The notes beneath the pieces were generated by a model. The model did not search any database. It saw only the letters and a list, made by a program, of their open reading frames with translations, and was not told where the DNA came from. Source: Pseudoscleropodium purum (taxonomy: Eukaryota; Streptophyta; Bryopsida; Hypnales; Brachytheciaceae). From it: a stretch of 64,000 bases of DNA. The stretch covers positions 16,990,501 through 17,054,500 of the forward strand of contig OZ017796.1 of assembly GCA_963969395.1 (NCBI GenBank), read 5' to 3'. The position numbers were made by a program, and so were the translations under genes. Of this stretch, positions 25,216 through 37,179 are shown piece by piece (position 1 is the stretch's first letter; the number at the start of each line of letters is the position of its first letter).

Positions 25216-25494
25216 TAAAGTGGGTACCTTGAATGCACCACTGACTCACAACCGGCATCCTCACTTTGTGTACATCTTCAAAATCAATATGCACCTATAT
25301 GTAAGAAATTATTTTAGAACATCTACCAAAAACAACTTAGATCACCCTTTATAACTTTTGCATATGGTGTCCAAAATGTTGTGTTCTTTGGTGTGCTGGA
25401 ACCTCTTTTCACTTGTCAAATAGAAAATATGGACCAGTTTAATAATAGTGACTAGGCTCAAGATTAGAAAAGTGGTGGTTTGGGGGTACTTAAT
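25216..25494. mobile_element. TA-flanked MITE family C, copy
   Basis: Left terminus TAAAGTGGGTACC, right terminus GGTTTGGGGGTACTTAATA. It shares the CATCTTCAAAATCAATATG and TTTTAGAACATCTACCAAAA blocks with the other copies. Non-coding. Confidence 0.6.
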
Positions 25495-25799
25495 AAGAGC
25501 CTCATACATATTGCATAAGACTCTCATTACAAGCAAAATGATTAGTAATGGGATAGTTTTACAAACATAATGACTAGTGGAATACAATGTTGCTATTGGG
25601 AAAATATAAGAATAAATTTCACTAATAGAAAAGTAATAAGAAATAAGGTTAGAATGCAAAAACTAAATTTTGGAATTAATTTGATTTTGAAATTTTTTAT
25701 AGAAGGGTGTTGCTTTAAGCATCCTATTTCAACATGTACATCTAGCTATCAGTGTTAGAAGAATAGCTATAGTAGGGATTCTACCAACCCATTGGTTAC

Positions 25800-26105
25800 T
25801 TAATCCCTAAAGTTTCATGACTATATTTTTGCCCAAATAGCTCAAAAATTGCCATTTTTAGTACAATTACCAAATTTTTGAAAAAAGATTTTTTTTTGAT
25901 ACATGTAACCATAAGATCTTGTAGTATATACTATCAAAAACATGCGGGTAAAATTTCAAACATTTCCACCTTATAGAATGCAAGATATAAGCATTCAAAT
26001 TCACTAAAATCATTTTTTCTGCCCTAGGAAAAGCAAGGCAATTGTACTTCACAAGTTCACTTTTCTATGAAAAAATTACCAAAACAGTGGTGCTTCTTCA
26101 AATTA
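25800..26105 (+). mobile_element. TTAA element family A, truncated left end
   Basis: Begins TTAATCCCTAAAGTTTCATG and follows family A through the first 300 bases (TTTTTGCCCAAATAGCTCAA, ATCTTGTAGTATA, GCAAGATATAAGCATT). It then changes to unrelated sequence, so about two thirds of the element is missing. Confidence 0.65.
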
Positions 26106-27668
26106 TTTTTCTAATTCAATCCATAATGACTTCAACACCAACTACTAACTTCTATTTCTTGAATGAATTGATTTGCATTGATTTGAAGCTAACTAAGAGT
26201 GAATTGATGACAGTGTATAATTAGATATAGATTTTGCCCATTCTATACATATGTTATTCTCATTTCGTGCAACCAAATCCATGAAGTAAGCAATTAATTC
26301 CTTCATTTATATTTATGTTTTTCAATTCAAATAATCTATGATAGGACTTTTTAAGATGTCACTAATAGAAGTTTGGAATGGAATGGAGTAGGAGTTTATC
26401 TTATATGGGTGCAATATGTATTTGAGGTTATAGTGAACACATAATCACTTAACTATATATTCAGAGCAAATACACCACACGAGTTGAATATTTTAAAGAA
26501 ATTTTCTAAAGAAACTATGTATCAAATTTTTATCAATGGTTAAAATTTTCCAAATTGATTTAAATTTTGAAATTTTGATATCTATCATTTTTGGAACCTC
26601 TCATTTTAGTCATTTCAAGAATTTCAATATATCAATTTTTGGAATCTTCACTTTGACAAATAATGTGGGTTTATGAAATTTGCACTCATATCCACACTTA
26701 TATTGTTGTTCCTATCCATATCTATATTCATATTTGTACTTTTATACATTTTTAGCAAATGTTTTTATTGAAGAAGTTTGGTTCGTGTTATTGAATGGAT
26801 AGTGAGTGCATATATGTTCCATCTTATTCACAAACAATGCAAGAAAGATTTATATGTTAATCACCTAAACTCCTCAAAAATTCACATAACTATTCATAAC
26901 ATTCTTGAAATAATGAGTTGAGTGTCCTACAATGGTATTGTGTGAAATTATTCCATCTATAGTGCCACAAAATTATGTGAGTTTTTTCATTTGAATTGAA
27001 GCCTTGGATGCAAAAGATAAGTTGGTCTTTGATTTGGGAAAATATATTATTATTCAAAAAATGCATCAATGCTTACCAATAGTACTCAAGAATTCAAAGG
27101 CTTTGGATAAATTTTACCAATTCTATGCAAGAATTTCAACCATGTTTTAAAAATTCTCCTAATTAGCATGTCAAAAGGTCGAAATCTAAGTTCAACCCTT
27201 CAAGGACATTCCATATTCCCATTTGGTCGAACTTCATTAGTTTTCTATACTAAAATATACCTTTCAAAAATTTGATAAAATATGAAAAAAAACCCAAAAA
27301 AACATAAAAAAACATATCAAGAATCCAACTTCATTTTTTCATAATTTAAAACATTAAAATGAAATTTATATGATTTTTTAAAGTAATTTCTTTGTAGAAA
27401 TCTTTGTAATTATAAAATGCTCAAAATAGCATGAATTTATTAGCTAAATTAGAGATGATAGTGATAAACATTATAGTATAATTATTGTACTCCTTGATCT
27501 CATTGTACAACAAATTGGATAGAAAAGTTCAAAAGTAGTATAATTTAAGTTTTCAAGATGCTACCTTCAAAGTGTCACAAAAATTACAATTTTAACAGTT
27601 TAAAAAATTATAAAGTAATATGAAGTAGATTAATAGAACTTCATTTTCTTAATCAAGCTCTAAGACAT
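26106..27668. other. AT-rich intergenic DNA, no gene seen
   Basis: Nothing recognisable on either strand. Confidence 0.5.
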
Positions 27669-28858
27669 TTAACCCCTAAACGTCAAAGACTATATTTTCA
27701 CCAAAAATGCTCCAAAACTGCCATTTCTAAGTACAATTACCAAAATTTAGAAGAATTTTTTTTTGGACACATGTAACTATAGGATCTTGTATTGCATTAG
27801 TTTGAGAACATGTGGAAAAAATTTCATAAATTTCCACCATGTAGATTGTAAGATATTAGCATTTGAATTGAAAAAAATCCTTTTTTGGGCACTTCAAGAA
27901 ATTGGGCAGCTATACTTTATAAGGTCACATTTATATGAAAAAAAATGTCCAAAATGGTTGTAAGTAGCCTTGTGTTTTTGGGCACTACCGGACCACATTG
28001 CACCATTTCAAAATAAATTTCTACTTTTCGCTAAATAAAAGTAATGTTTTTTTGCCAATATTTTTTCTATTTCTATTGAAAATGTGGATGAAGTTGCCAA
28101 ATTTGGATGAAAAGTGTATGAATAGGATTAAAAAGTGATTTTTGGTCCAAAAGATAGATGAATGTAGAAATACAATGCTTCACCAAATTTTGAGTGATTA
28201 CCATTTTGGCACTTTCTTATAAAGTGAAAAAAACAGGTTGATTTTAACTCCTTGAATTCATTCTTCAAGGCAAGTTGGCTATATTCTTGAAAATTTTTAG
28301 ATCATTTGGAATTGCACAACATATAGGATAAAAAAATGAGTAGAAAGAAATGAAGAATGATTCATAACACTAAATTGTTAAGAATTTGATTATGGAACTA
28401 AAAAGTTCCAATTTCAACGGTTATAATGTACTAATAAAAAAATTGCATAATATTATTTTTTTTTTCCAAAAAAATGTAAAATTGAGTTAAATAACCCCAA
28501 AGTTTATTTCATAGTAGGGAATCCATAACTACTTGTAAACTAGAACACCTCACAATGTTAATCTCATTGATCAAAATTAAATGACTCAAAGCTTTCCATG
28601 TATATGTAAATCTAGAAAACCAATTTCAAATTTTTATTTTCAAAAAAAGTGATTTTTTAAGAAATTTTTGGGTTACCCACAAAGCGTTGAAAATTACATA
28701 TTGTACAATAACTTTTGAATCATGTACTCAAAAGTTGTGAAAATTGTTATGTCTTAAAGCTACTCCTTGGATACATGTTGTTTGAAAACTTCAAAGTAAA
28801 AAATTAAAAATTTTGTTTACAATGAGCTGCCCAAATTGCTAAGGTTTATAAGAGTTAA
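27669..28858 (+). mobile_element. TTAA element family A, copy 3, with internal insertion
   Basis: Begins TTAACCCCTAAACGTCAAAG and ends in a degraded AAGAGTTAA. It matches 11031-11954 across its length, except for about 290 extra bases between the words CCAAAATGGTTGTAA (27950-27963) and CTCCTTGAATTCATTCTTCA (28250). The extra block is absent from the other copies and is therefore a later insertion. Confidence 0.75.
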
Positions 28859-29426
28859 TTTTATGACTATATGGATAAATTTAAGTAAATTTATGTAATA
28901 CTTTTATCATCTTCTCAAAGTTGATATAACTTGTCAAAATCAATTTGACAATGTGTTTGGGGAGAATTTAAAAACTAAGTACTAATTGCATTTTGAATTA
29001 AGCTAAATTATTGTATGGCATGAGGTAAAATTGCACCAAAAAAATATTGGATCTTGTAAGAATATAATATTATAACAAAGCCAAAAGCTTTCCTTTATAA
29101 AAAGGTCAAGAGTAAAATATTTTGTAGAATGATGTTGGATATTGATTATTCATAGTTTTAGTTGTCTTGTTTCTTGATGTTGCTATTTGCAACCACTCAA
29201 AGTTGCACTCTTTCTCTTATTTTGCTACCAAACTTGCATTACAATTTCTTCTACTATATTTATGACACCACAATTGGTTGAAATCCTATAGTATGAATTG
29301 ATGAATACTTGTGAATTATTTAGCTGACCTTGAGATTGTTTGTTTTCTATCTTGGATTGCAATGCTTATCAAGAGATACAAATCAAGAGAAGTGAAAATT
29401 GAGAAAAAGCCATGTCCAACAAAGAG
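28859..29426. other. Intergenic DNA, no gene seen
   Basis: No supported coding or RNA feature. Confidence 0.5.
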
Positions 29427-29851
29427 TAAGGTAGAACCACCCATACTTGGTCATTTAAGCAATTTTGTGACACGCGATGAGGAATATGAAGGCATGTATA
29501 TTTTTCCTTTGTAGAGAGATAAGAAATATAGGGACTCGAATTTTTAGTAATTTTATTGTCAAAATTGAAATTATTGAATTTTTTAGAAGGTAAAAAGTAG
29601 GTAAAACTTGTACCTAAGTTTAGAGTCTTGCAATTTTGATAATTCAAGAACTACAATCCCGCTCATTGCTTCCTACTTTCTTGCTTATTACTTTGGGACA
29701 TGTATCATCACCTTATTGATCCCAACCTAGAAAAGGAGGAATATACACATTCCAAGCTTCATTTGAAAATTTGCTCCAATCTTGGTTGAAAATAGATGCT
29801 CGCTACAAGTTGGGTATGAGCTCTTAGTTGGGTATAGGTGGTTCTACCTTA
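29427..29851. mobile_element. TA-flanked TIR element, 425 bp
   Basis: Left terminus TAAGGTAGAACCACCCATAC and right terminus TGGGTATAGGTGGTTCTACC followed by TTA are inverted repeats of about 20 bases with few mismatches. Read as TA plus AGGTAGAACCACC at both ends, it has the form of a TA-duplicating MITE. Only short frames inside. Confidence 0.7.
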
Positions 29852-31440
29852 ATGAGCATGTGAAATGGGATTTTTCTTAGGTGAGTCCTCCAATAATGTT
29901 GCCATTGTCATTTTGTGATGTCTTTACTTGGATATTCATTTTCAACTAGTTTTAAGGTAAAATTTTTATAAGTCAAAAGTGTAGTTGATGAATCCAAGGT
30001 GATATAGGCAAAAAGTGGTTGCAAGGGCAATAAGTATTTTGTAGAAGAGAAAAAGTTCCACTTGCACCAAGTACTTATAGAATTGAAAGTTACATTTTTG
30101 AGCAATTAGATATTAAAGGTTGTAGTTGCTAGCTTTGTTGCATTTTATTTACTTATTAATGACATAATATTTTAGAAATTGTATTGACGCGATCTAAAAC
30201 ACATGGTAGTGATTCTCTCACAATTGTTGCTTTGGATGATTCATACGCAATTCAAATTTGATACTCATTCTATCTCTTAATATAAAATGTAATTGAGCAA
30301 TAATACATTTGTAATTTTTAATAAAATAATATAAATAATTAATTATTATTAAATATTCCATTACAAGTGCAAGGATTAATTTCTAAAAGGACTACAATAG
30401 ATTTGGCTTTTGGGTGTAGAAGATGTATTTTTGGATACAAGATTGTGTTTGAATTGGGAAAGAAATTAAGAAATGGTTTGAAGTTTTTTATGAACTCAAA
30501 GAGCATAGGCATTCTTATTAGGTAGCATTCCTAAGATAGTAGAAAGTATTATCAAGAAAATATTGTATATAGAATAGGAATGTCCATTCAAAGCTATAAT
30601 TGTATTTAGAATTCAATAATCCTTCAAAATTTGGAATTGGTCACTGACCATGGTTAAGGTGTGTGCACCTGCTTGTAGCAACTATTTTTTGATGGCAAAA
30701 AATGATTCATTGATGTGCTAAAACAACCACAGATGTATGAAGTAACTAACGGAAGTGGAAGACTTTTTTGAGGCAACCAATGAAAAATAAAGCATTTCAT
30801 GCTTTAAAGGGTAGTTGTTTGAGAGGAGTCTAGTTGCATGAATAGGACATCCTATGTTTACAAGTTCTTTGAAAATTCATAAAATATTGTGTAAGCGTTG
30901 ACAAATTATGAAACAACTTCAATTTCATTGATTTTCTCTTGAGGAGGCTAACATTCTTAAGAGAGAAAAAATCATCATTTAAACCCTCAAGTTCTTTGGA
31001 GCAAATACAATGGAGGTTCTAGGTGCATGTATAGTATTACAATAAGAGATTGTTGCTTTCCTTTGGTTGACCTTTTTCCATTTGGGGGCAAATCTCAATT
31101 AGTTTCAACTTAGTTTGGTCATTTGCTCTTCATGGATAGGTCTCTTACTTTTGCCGTACTAATTTACAAGCTGTTTTGCATCACAACTTGCATGGGGAAA
31201 TTTTTACTTGCTCGCCTGAATTTCACCCACTTGCTTTGAATTTCACCCTCTTAATGAAAGGGAGTATAGATTATAACAATACTCTAACATTCAAACTCTA
31301 CATAGCATAGCACTACTAGGTGTGTAGCTACAATTACTAGACACGGAACATTGTGTAGAGAAAATATGAAGGCATAATCTCTATCACTCACTACAATCTT
31401 TTTTTATTATGTAAAAAAAAATATAAAATAATTAACATCG
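29852..31440. other. Intergenic DNA upstream of the COA5-like gene
   Basis: No gene supported. Composition shifts to higher G+C at about 31440, where the putative 5' leader of the next gene begins. Confidence 0.5.
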
Positions 31441-31626
31441 GGCTGAGTTTGAGCGGGCAAGCGAAAATTTGCCCATGACTGGCGGAAGCCTGAATCCGCC
31501 TGGGACTTCGTGCCGAGGGTCTTTAACGACTTTCGTTCCCTTTGGTTCCCCGTTCCTTTTGGCCCAGCACTCCGCTCTTGTTTTCATTGTATCCTGGTGG
31601 AGATTTCGAGGACTCTGCTCGTCGCC
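31441..31626 (+). promoter_or_regulatory. Putative promoter and 5' leader of COA5-like gene
   Basis: A sharp rise in G+C and CG dinucleotides immediately upstream of the start codon at 31627, unlike the AT-rich DNA before it. The start-codon frame stays open upstream as far as 31510. The family is short and normally begins close to the first CX9C, so the ATG at 31627 in context GCCATGGCGG is preferred. Confidence 0.45.
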
Positions 31627-32953
31627 ATGGCGGATGATGCAAAACCCCAAGTGCACAAGTCTTGCCGAGTTTTGGCTTTGAGCCTGGTCAAGTGCCTCGC
31701 TGAATCGGCTTGCATGCAGGTCTTTCCTCAACATAATCATTCTCTCGCATTTTTTCATGGATGCACGTTCAGATTTGAGACGAGGATCGTGTGATATGGT
31801 TTAGGGTTCGACATGGAATGGGTTTCGTTTGCTGTCAGCGACACGGCCACTTTTGTTTTGAAGAGAATTCTCTCACGTCGTCTTTCCAAATTTTGGATTG
31901 AATCTAGAATTTAGATTGTGGTATTGAATTTTAAGTAGGATTGGCTACTCTATGAAGTGGCTCACTCATTCAATCCACTCGAATCTTCTGTTCGAGTGAA
32001 CTTCACTCTGATATAATTGCAGTGGCATGGGTTGTGCTCGTATGCGCATAACCTAATGAGACATTGCCGGCCCTCGTGGTTTTTGATTTTCGAGGATCTA
32101 CGTGAATTTGAGTTTTAGGGTTTCAATGGTGACGCATTTCGCTAGGCATCTTAATTTACCGTGAATCCTTTTTTTGTAATCTCCCTCGTCTTGTTTCACA
32201 GGAGAGCAATGAGGTGCTTATACTTAATGGAACACGCTCCGTCCATTTGTAGGGTTTAGTGGTTTATAATTTTCGAGGATCTGCGTGATTCTGAGTTTAA
32301 TTATTTTATCATGCTTAACGATGTTACATCACGGTTAGGACTCCTAATGTGCCGTGACTTTTCTTTCGAATCTCCCTTATCTTGTTTCACAGGAGAATGC
32401 TTTAGGCCTGAATGTGAGATTCATGTACTTATAAAAATGGTCTTCTTTCTGTTCAGGAAGAGAAACGATCGTACAAGGATTGCGCATTAGACAAGAATGT
32501 GACGGCGCCATCGACGTGCAGAGACATACGAGACAAGTATATTGAATGCAAGCATGAACAGGTAAAGCTTAATTAGAGTTCTCACATTTTGGTTGTAGAG
32601 AATGAACTCTATCGACGCAGATTGTTGAATCAAGGGGAAATCTCGAACCCCAAGAGGTTCTCAATCAGACTGGGATGCCTTTACGCAATTCTTGTTGGAG
32701 ATAGAGAATCTAGTGGAGATTGATCATATGTTGAGTAGGAAGGACATAATGCTATGTATAACTCTGCCAAGGATACGATCGTCCAATTGTCGCAATCCTT
32801 AATGTTCCAGAGCTATGAGAAATAGGTTGTTTGATCTGGTTAGATCACTGAAAGTGGGTTGAATGTTCTGATCTATTGATATTGTTTGTGCAGGTTGGCC
32901 TAGTGGTTCGAGAACGGCTTTTCAACAATCCCGAATTGCTTAGAATTGTGTAG
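31627..32953 (+). CDS. COA5: Cytochrome c oxidase assembly factor 5 (PET191-like), three exons
   Basis: A small twin CX9C protein of the mitochondrial intermembrane space, needed for assembly of respiratory complex IV. Proposed exons are 31627-31719, 32457-32561 and 32894-32953, giving 85 codons. The first pair is C13-RVLALSLVK-C23 and the second C52-RDIRDKYIE-C62, each with exactly nine residues between Cys, plus extra Cys at 29 and 40 as in the family. Exons 1 and 2 join in frame as ACMQ-EEKRSYKDC, close to plant PET191. The first intron has a GT donor of weak consensus (GTCTTT). Exon 3 encodes VGLVVRERLFNNPELLRIV and does not resemble the usual VDMRARIRGNKGY-type tail, so the C-terminus is the least certain part. 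An alternative is read-through after exon 2, which stops within three codons. Confidence 0.82.
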
Positions 32954-34836
32954 TGCTTCGAGTACTCGTCATGTTCCTGGTATGTTCGTGCCAGATTCTT
33001 CGGTCTGTTAACAAGCGCCCATGCCTGGTGTTCAACCAAGGCGGTGTGCAACGAGGATGCGCACCTCCAATCACTTTCTTGCCTGTCACACTTTTTGACA
33101 GATTTGAACTGAACCTCGAGAGCTGCAAGAGCAATTCACAGATTGGTTGGGCTGGAAAGACCACCGCCTTATGTTTTGGGAATACGGAATTTAGCCTTTC
33201 AAATATGACAAGTCTCTGAGTCCAGTCTACAAAATAGGAAAGGATGATACATTCCAGTGCACGATGTATCCGGTTGCGTGGAAGGTAAAGAGTTTTATTC
33301 ACTACTAGGGGAAGTGGGTGAGAAGAGATACATGGTTGGGGACTTGCCTGCGATCAAGGGACGTGGATTGCTGCGTTTGGTGATGGAGAACTGCCTGACC
33401 CCAAGACTTTTAACATTATTGAGATAGTGACGAGGTAGGAATGTTGAACGAGTTCGCCATTGCTCCGAGCCTGACCCCACGTGTCGTGGTTCATTAGGTG
33501 CTTCCAAGCTTTCGAGGTTGCCCTGATGTCCGGACTCCAGAGTGACAGATGTTTCGGACTTTAAGAAAAAGATGCATGCTAGGCTAGGTACAATATCAAG
33601 GACGGAGATCATGGAACTTTGAGGTGTGGTCATTTACCTGGCCTTAACGCTTTACAGGACCAATATATCTGCTGCATGATGAGGTGGAAGCCCGCAAGTC
33701 GAACCGTTCAATCTGGTTCTAGACTTAATAAGTTGCTCCGTATTTGGTTGTTGGTGCCCAACCAAGGACACAATTGTGTAGCCGACAGAAAAGCACATAA
33801 AGGACACAGCATAGAGGACCCACCTCCAAGGACCGTAAGATCTCCTGTTATTAACGGATTGGGAATTCTCGTGGATTCCGAGGCAGGCCAATGACCGCTG
33901 TGGAGCCCATGTGAGGACTTCGATCAAGTGGAGCCGGTCCACGACTGGGAGCCACCATGTCGACAACATCGGTTAGTGTAAAATATCCTTAAATTATGTT
34001 AGGCTGGATGATTGTTCAGTTTTGCTGAATTTCAACTGCCCACCTCTTTTTTTGGTATTGCGTTCATGCCCAACTGAACTGAACTTGTCATTTCCATTGC
34101 CAATTTTCAACCACATCCCTTGGTTTCTGTTTAGACTATCTATCATTGATTCCTTTGATGGAAGACTCTGCAAAGGGAGTTCCAGGGATTTGTTACTTCG
34201 GGGAATCAAATTGGCTGTGATGGCAGACCTCTCCAGTAGCATCTTGCATACAGATAGCTGGGTTTATTTCCACTCTAACAATAGCATGGAATATTACCTT
34301 AGTTGACAGTCCCCACTGGAAATCAGTGGACAGTGGCGATTCCGATTGCCTACAGAAAGAGTTCTTGTTCAATCTCATAAATAAGGAATATATACTCGAG
34401 TGTGATGGGCCATACGGACGCCTCTGAACCCAACTTCACTGTTTAGTGAAGATTACATTACTCTTATTAAACAATGGAGCAGGGGTGTCTTTGCTGAACT
34501 GTGTAGTTGAGGTCAAGGATAATGGTGAAGAATTTATCGGAGTCCAGGTGGCAAGACTACATGATTTTTTGAGATTGACAAAAATATGTTGCTCCATATT
34601 TTGCCTTGACCGTTTACTGTCATGTAATTAGTCATCAGTGTTGGGTGTTCCCATCAGTCAACTCCAATGTTTAGTATGTTATGCCATTGATAGTTAGTGA
34701 GAATTCAGCCTGAAGGTCCAGCATATTGAAGAAAACTGGAAGTGACAAGTGATAAAATTAAGAAATAAAAGGGAGATCGGCAATGGGCTATTGTAGAGAA
34801 AGACAAAGTGACACAAAGTTATGTTATCCAGTAAAG
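32954..34836. other. Genic-looking but unassigned DNA downstream of COA5
   Basis: Balanced base composition like the gene before it, unlike AT-rich intergenic DNA, up to about 34650. Many overlapping frames of 60-120 codons on both strands (for example 33302-32940 minus and 33619-33894 plus), none with a recognised domain or a convincing splice chain. It may be a long 3' untranslated region, a decayed gene or a divergent insertion. Confidence 0.4.
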
Positions 34837-35727
34837 TTAAGGTTCATGATTATGTTTCATAAAAACACTCCAAAAATGTCATTTCTAGAGCAATGAGCCA
34901 CAAGGAAGAAATTATCAATATGTAAGAAATATATTTCTTACATATGAAAATGTAGGATCATGTGACATACTTGCATGTGTAGAAAAAATTTCATAAACTA
35001 TGACCTACTAGATTGTAAGATGTTCAAAATAAAATAAAATGTTTTTTTGTACCTTGTCATATTAGGTTTGTAGACTTTGAATCTTCTTAACCAAATTTTT
35101 TGCACTATAGAGTTTTATGATGGAGAGTTGAGTTGAAAATCTAGGAATTCTTTTTCATACAAAAACAATATGATTTTCATTCTTTAAAATTTTGTCGAGA
35201 CAATAGAAGTAGATGCAAATTAGAATGGAAAATTTTATTGTTAATAGTTCCAAAATGGAATTGAAACATATGAATCTTAATTATGAGATTGTTGTAGCAA
35301 ATAATCTATACTTTGTCAACATTTTTGTTTTGAAAAATTGTAAGAAGTGAGCTTTGAGGCAAATCCTAAACACTGCTTTTGGAAAAGATGTCTTAGATTG
35401 CCTACAAAACAAGACTCTTTATAACTTTTACAACATTAATCCAAATAGAATGAATTATGCCTTTTCATGTAAGTACAAACATAATTTACAAGAGAAATAA
35501 ATGTTTTTTGTTTTGTTTTTTGCATTTATTATTGTTATTTGAGCTTAAGGGTTTTGTGCTAAGGAGGGTATAACTTTTTCATTTAACTACCAAATGAAAT
35601 AAGATTCATATTCCTAAAAGTCAAAAAGTTCCTTTAGTTTCTAAAATTTGTTGTTAGAAGTGATATAATAAGAATCTTTGTGAAATTCTAAAAATTCATT
35701 CCATGACTTTGGACATTTGGGGATTAT
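34837..35727 (+). mobile_element. TTAA element family A, strongly diverged copy
   Basis: The order of family A words is kept in degraded form: TTCATAAAAACACTCCAAAA, ATGTAGGATCATGTGACATA, then AAAATGGAATTGAAACATA. It ends near GGACATTTGGGGATTA. Both termini are damaged, so the boundaries are approximate. Confidence 0.5.
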
Positions 35728-37179
35728 CAAACAAATTGAGTACAAGAATAGAGACAATCAATTCAATATTTAAATTATCTTCTTCTAATTGTAAAAAATG
35801 ATAGCCTCCACTATTAAATAATGTTATGAATAAATTATTTCAAAAAAATTAATCTCTAAGAGAATTTGCATCTACTAGATGTAAGTGAATAATAAATGAT
35901 TTTAAGAGCTTAGTGATGTGGAAGCTATAGAAAGCAAATAGAAAACATCTAAATAATATTGACAATGAAATTTTGTCAATTCTCTAGCAAATGAATGTGA
36001 ACTCTTTGGCAATTCTTCAAGCCTAGTTACTCTATATTTCATGATTATGAATCAATTTTTGTAAAGATGGAAAGATAAAGAAAACTTACAAAATCAAGAT
36101 CTTATATCTAAATAAATTCTTTCCAACACGTAATTAATTTTGTTTCAAAAGTTTGAGAACTACATTTCTCTTCCTACTATTTTTTTTTGTCATTGCATTG
36201 TATATTGTTGCAATTTGAATGGACGAGAGTGTGTTTGATTGGATGGAGATGTTAAAGAAAAAGGAATGTACATATTGCAATTTTCACACAATTTGGACTT
36301 ATAGAATAAAAGATATTCAACCTCAAAGGCTTTTATCATTTAAGGTTCTATAAAAATAAGAAAAATAGACTTAGAAAAATAATTTAGTATGAAAGTTTAA
36401 TATAGGATAAATGTTTTGAATACTATTTCAAAGTCATTGAATGAAGGATATATGCTTTTGTGGTTTCATAAATATTGTATTAAAGCCAAAAATTTATTGG
36501 AATTCAAAATATAAAAACAAAGCAAATAATGGTTTTATTGATACCACTGGAAATACTAAAAGACAAATTTGCACATTGAAGGTTTTACAAAATTTGAATC
36601 TTCCAAGTAGAAGGAATATATTTATTATCAAAAATAAGGAAAAAAAATTGAATTTTCAACAAAAAAATAACCAATATAAAGGATTTAACAAAAGTTTAAA
36701 TCTTTGTATGGTTGTCAATCTAACCTTGAATTGTTGGAGAAGTCAAAAGTGACTTATAAATAATCAGACAATTCTTATCTATACTAAAAAGTAGATAATT
36801 GTCATCCAATATTTCTGGTATAGAAGTTGTCAATGGCATAACTATACTATTGAGTTAAGTTTAAGCCATACCAATTATTGATTTTAGTTAATGAATTTCA
36901 ATCAATTATTCTAATAAAATAGGATTTAATCTGTTCAACTAGAGAATATAAGTAAAAAAGAATTTTACTCATAAAAGAAATTAGAAGCAATGATGAAATT
37001 GACTTAACACAAATATATTATTTTTGAAATCAATAAATTCTTTAGAAATTCTTTTAGAGAACTATAATTTAGTTTGATAAAATAGATTCTAGAATTTTTT
37101 TGTGTATTTTAAAATAAAATGCAACGAAAATATCCATTTGACAAGCATTTGTTGAACCTACAAATAAGACTATTATTGA
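35728..37179. other. AT-rich intergenic DNA, no gene seen
   Basis: A 103-codon plus frame (36441-36752) is Asn/Lys-rich low-complexity sequence with no recognisable domain. Confidence 0.5.

Noticed and set aside
31432..31794. Frames on both strands around the COA5 start (94 and 108 codons)
   Set aside because: The plus frame is the real first exon read into its leader and intron; the minus frame is its shadow.
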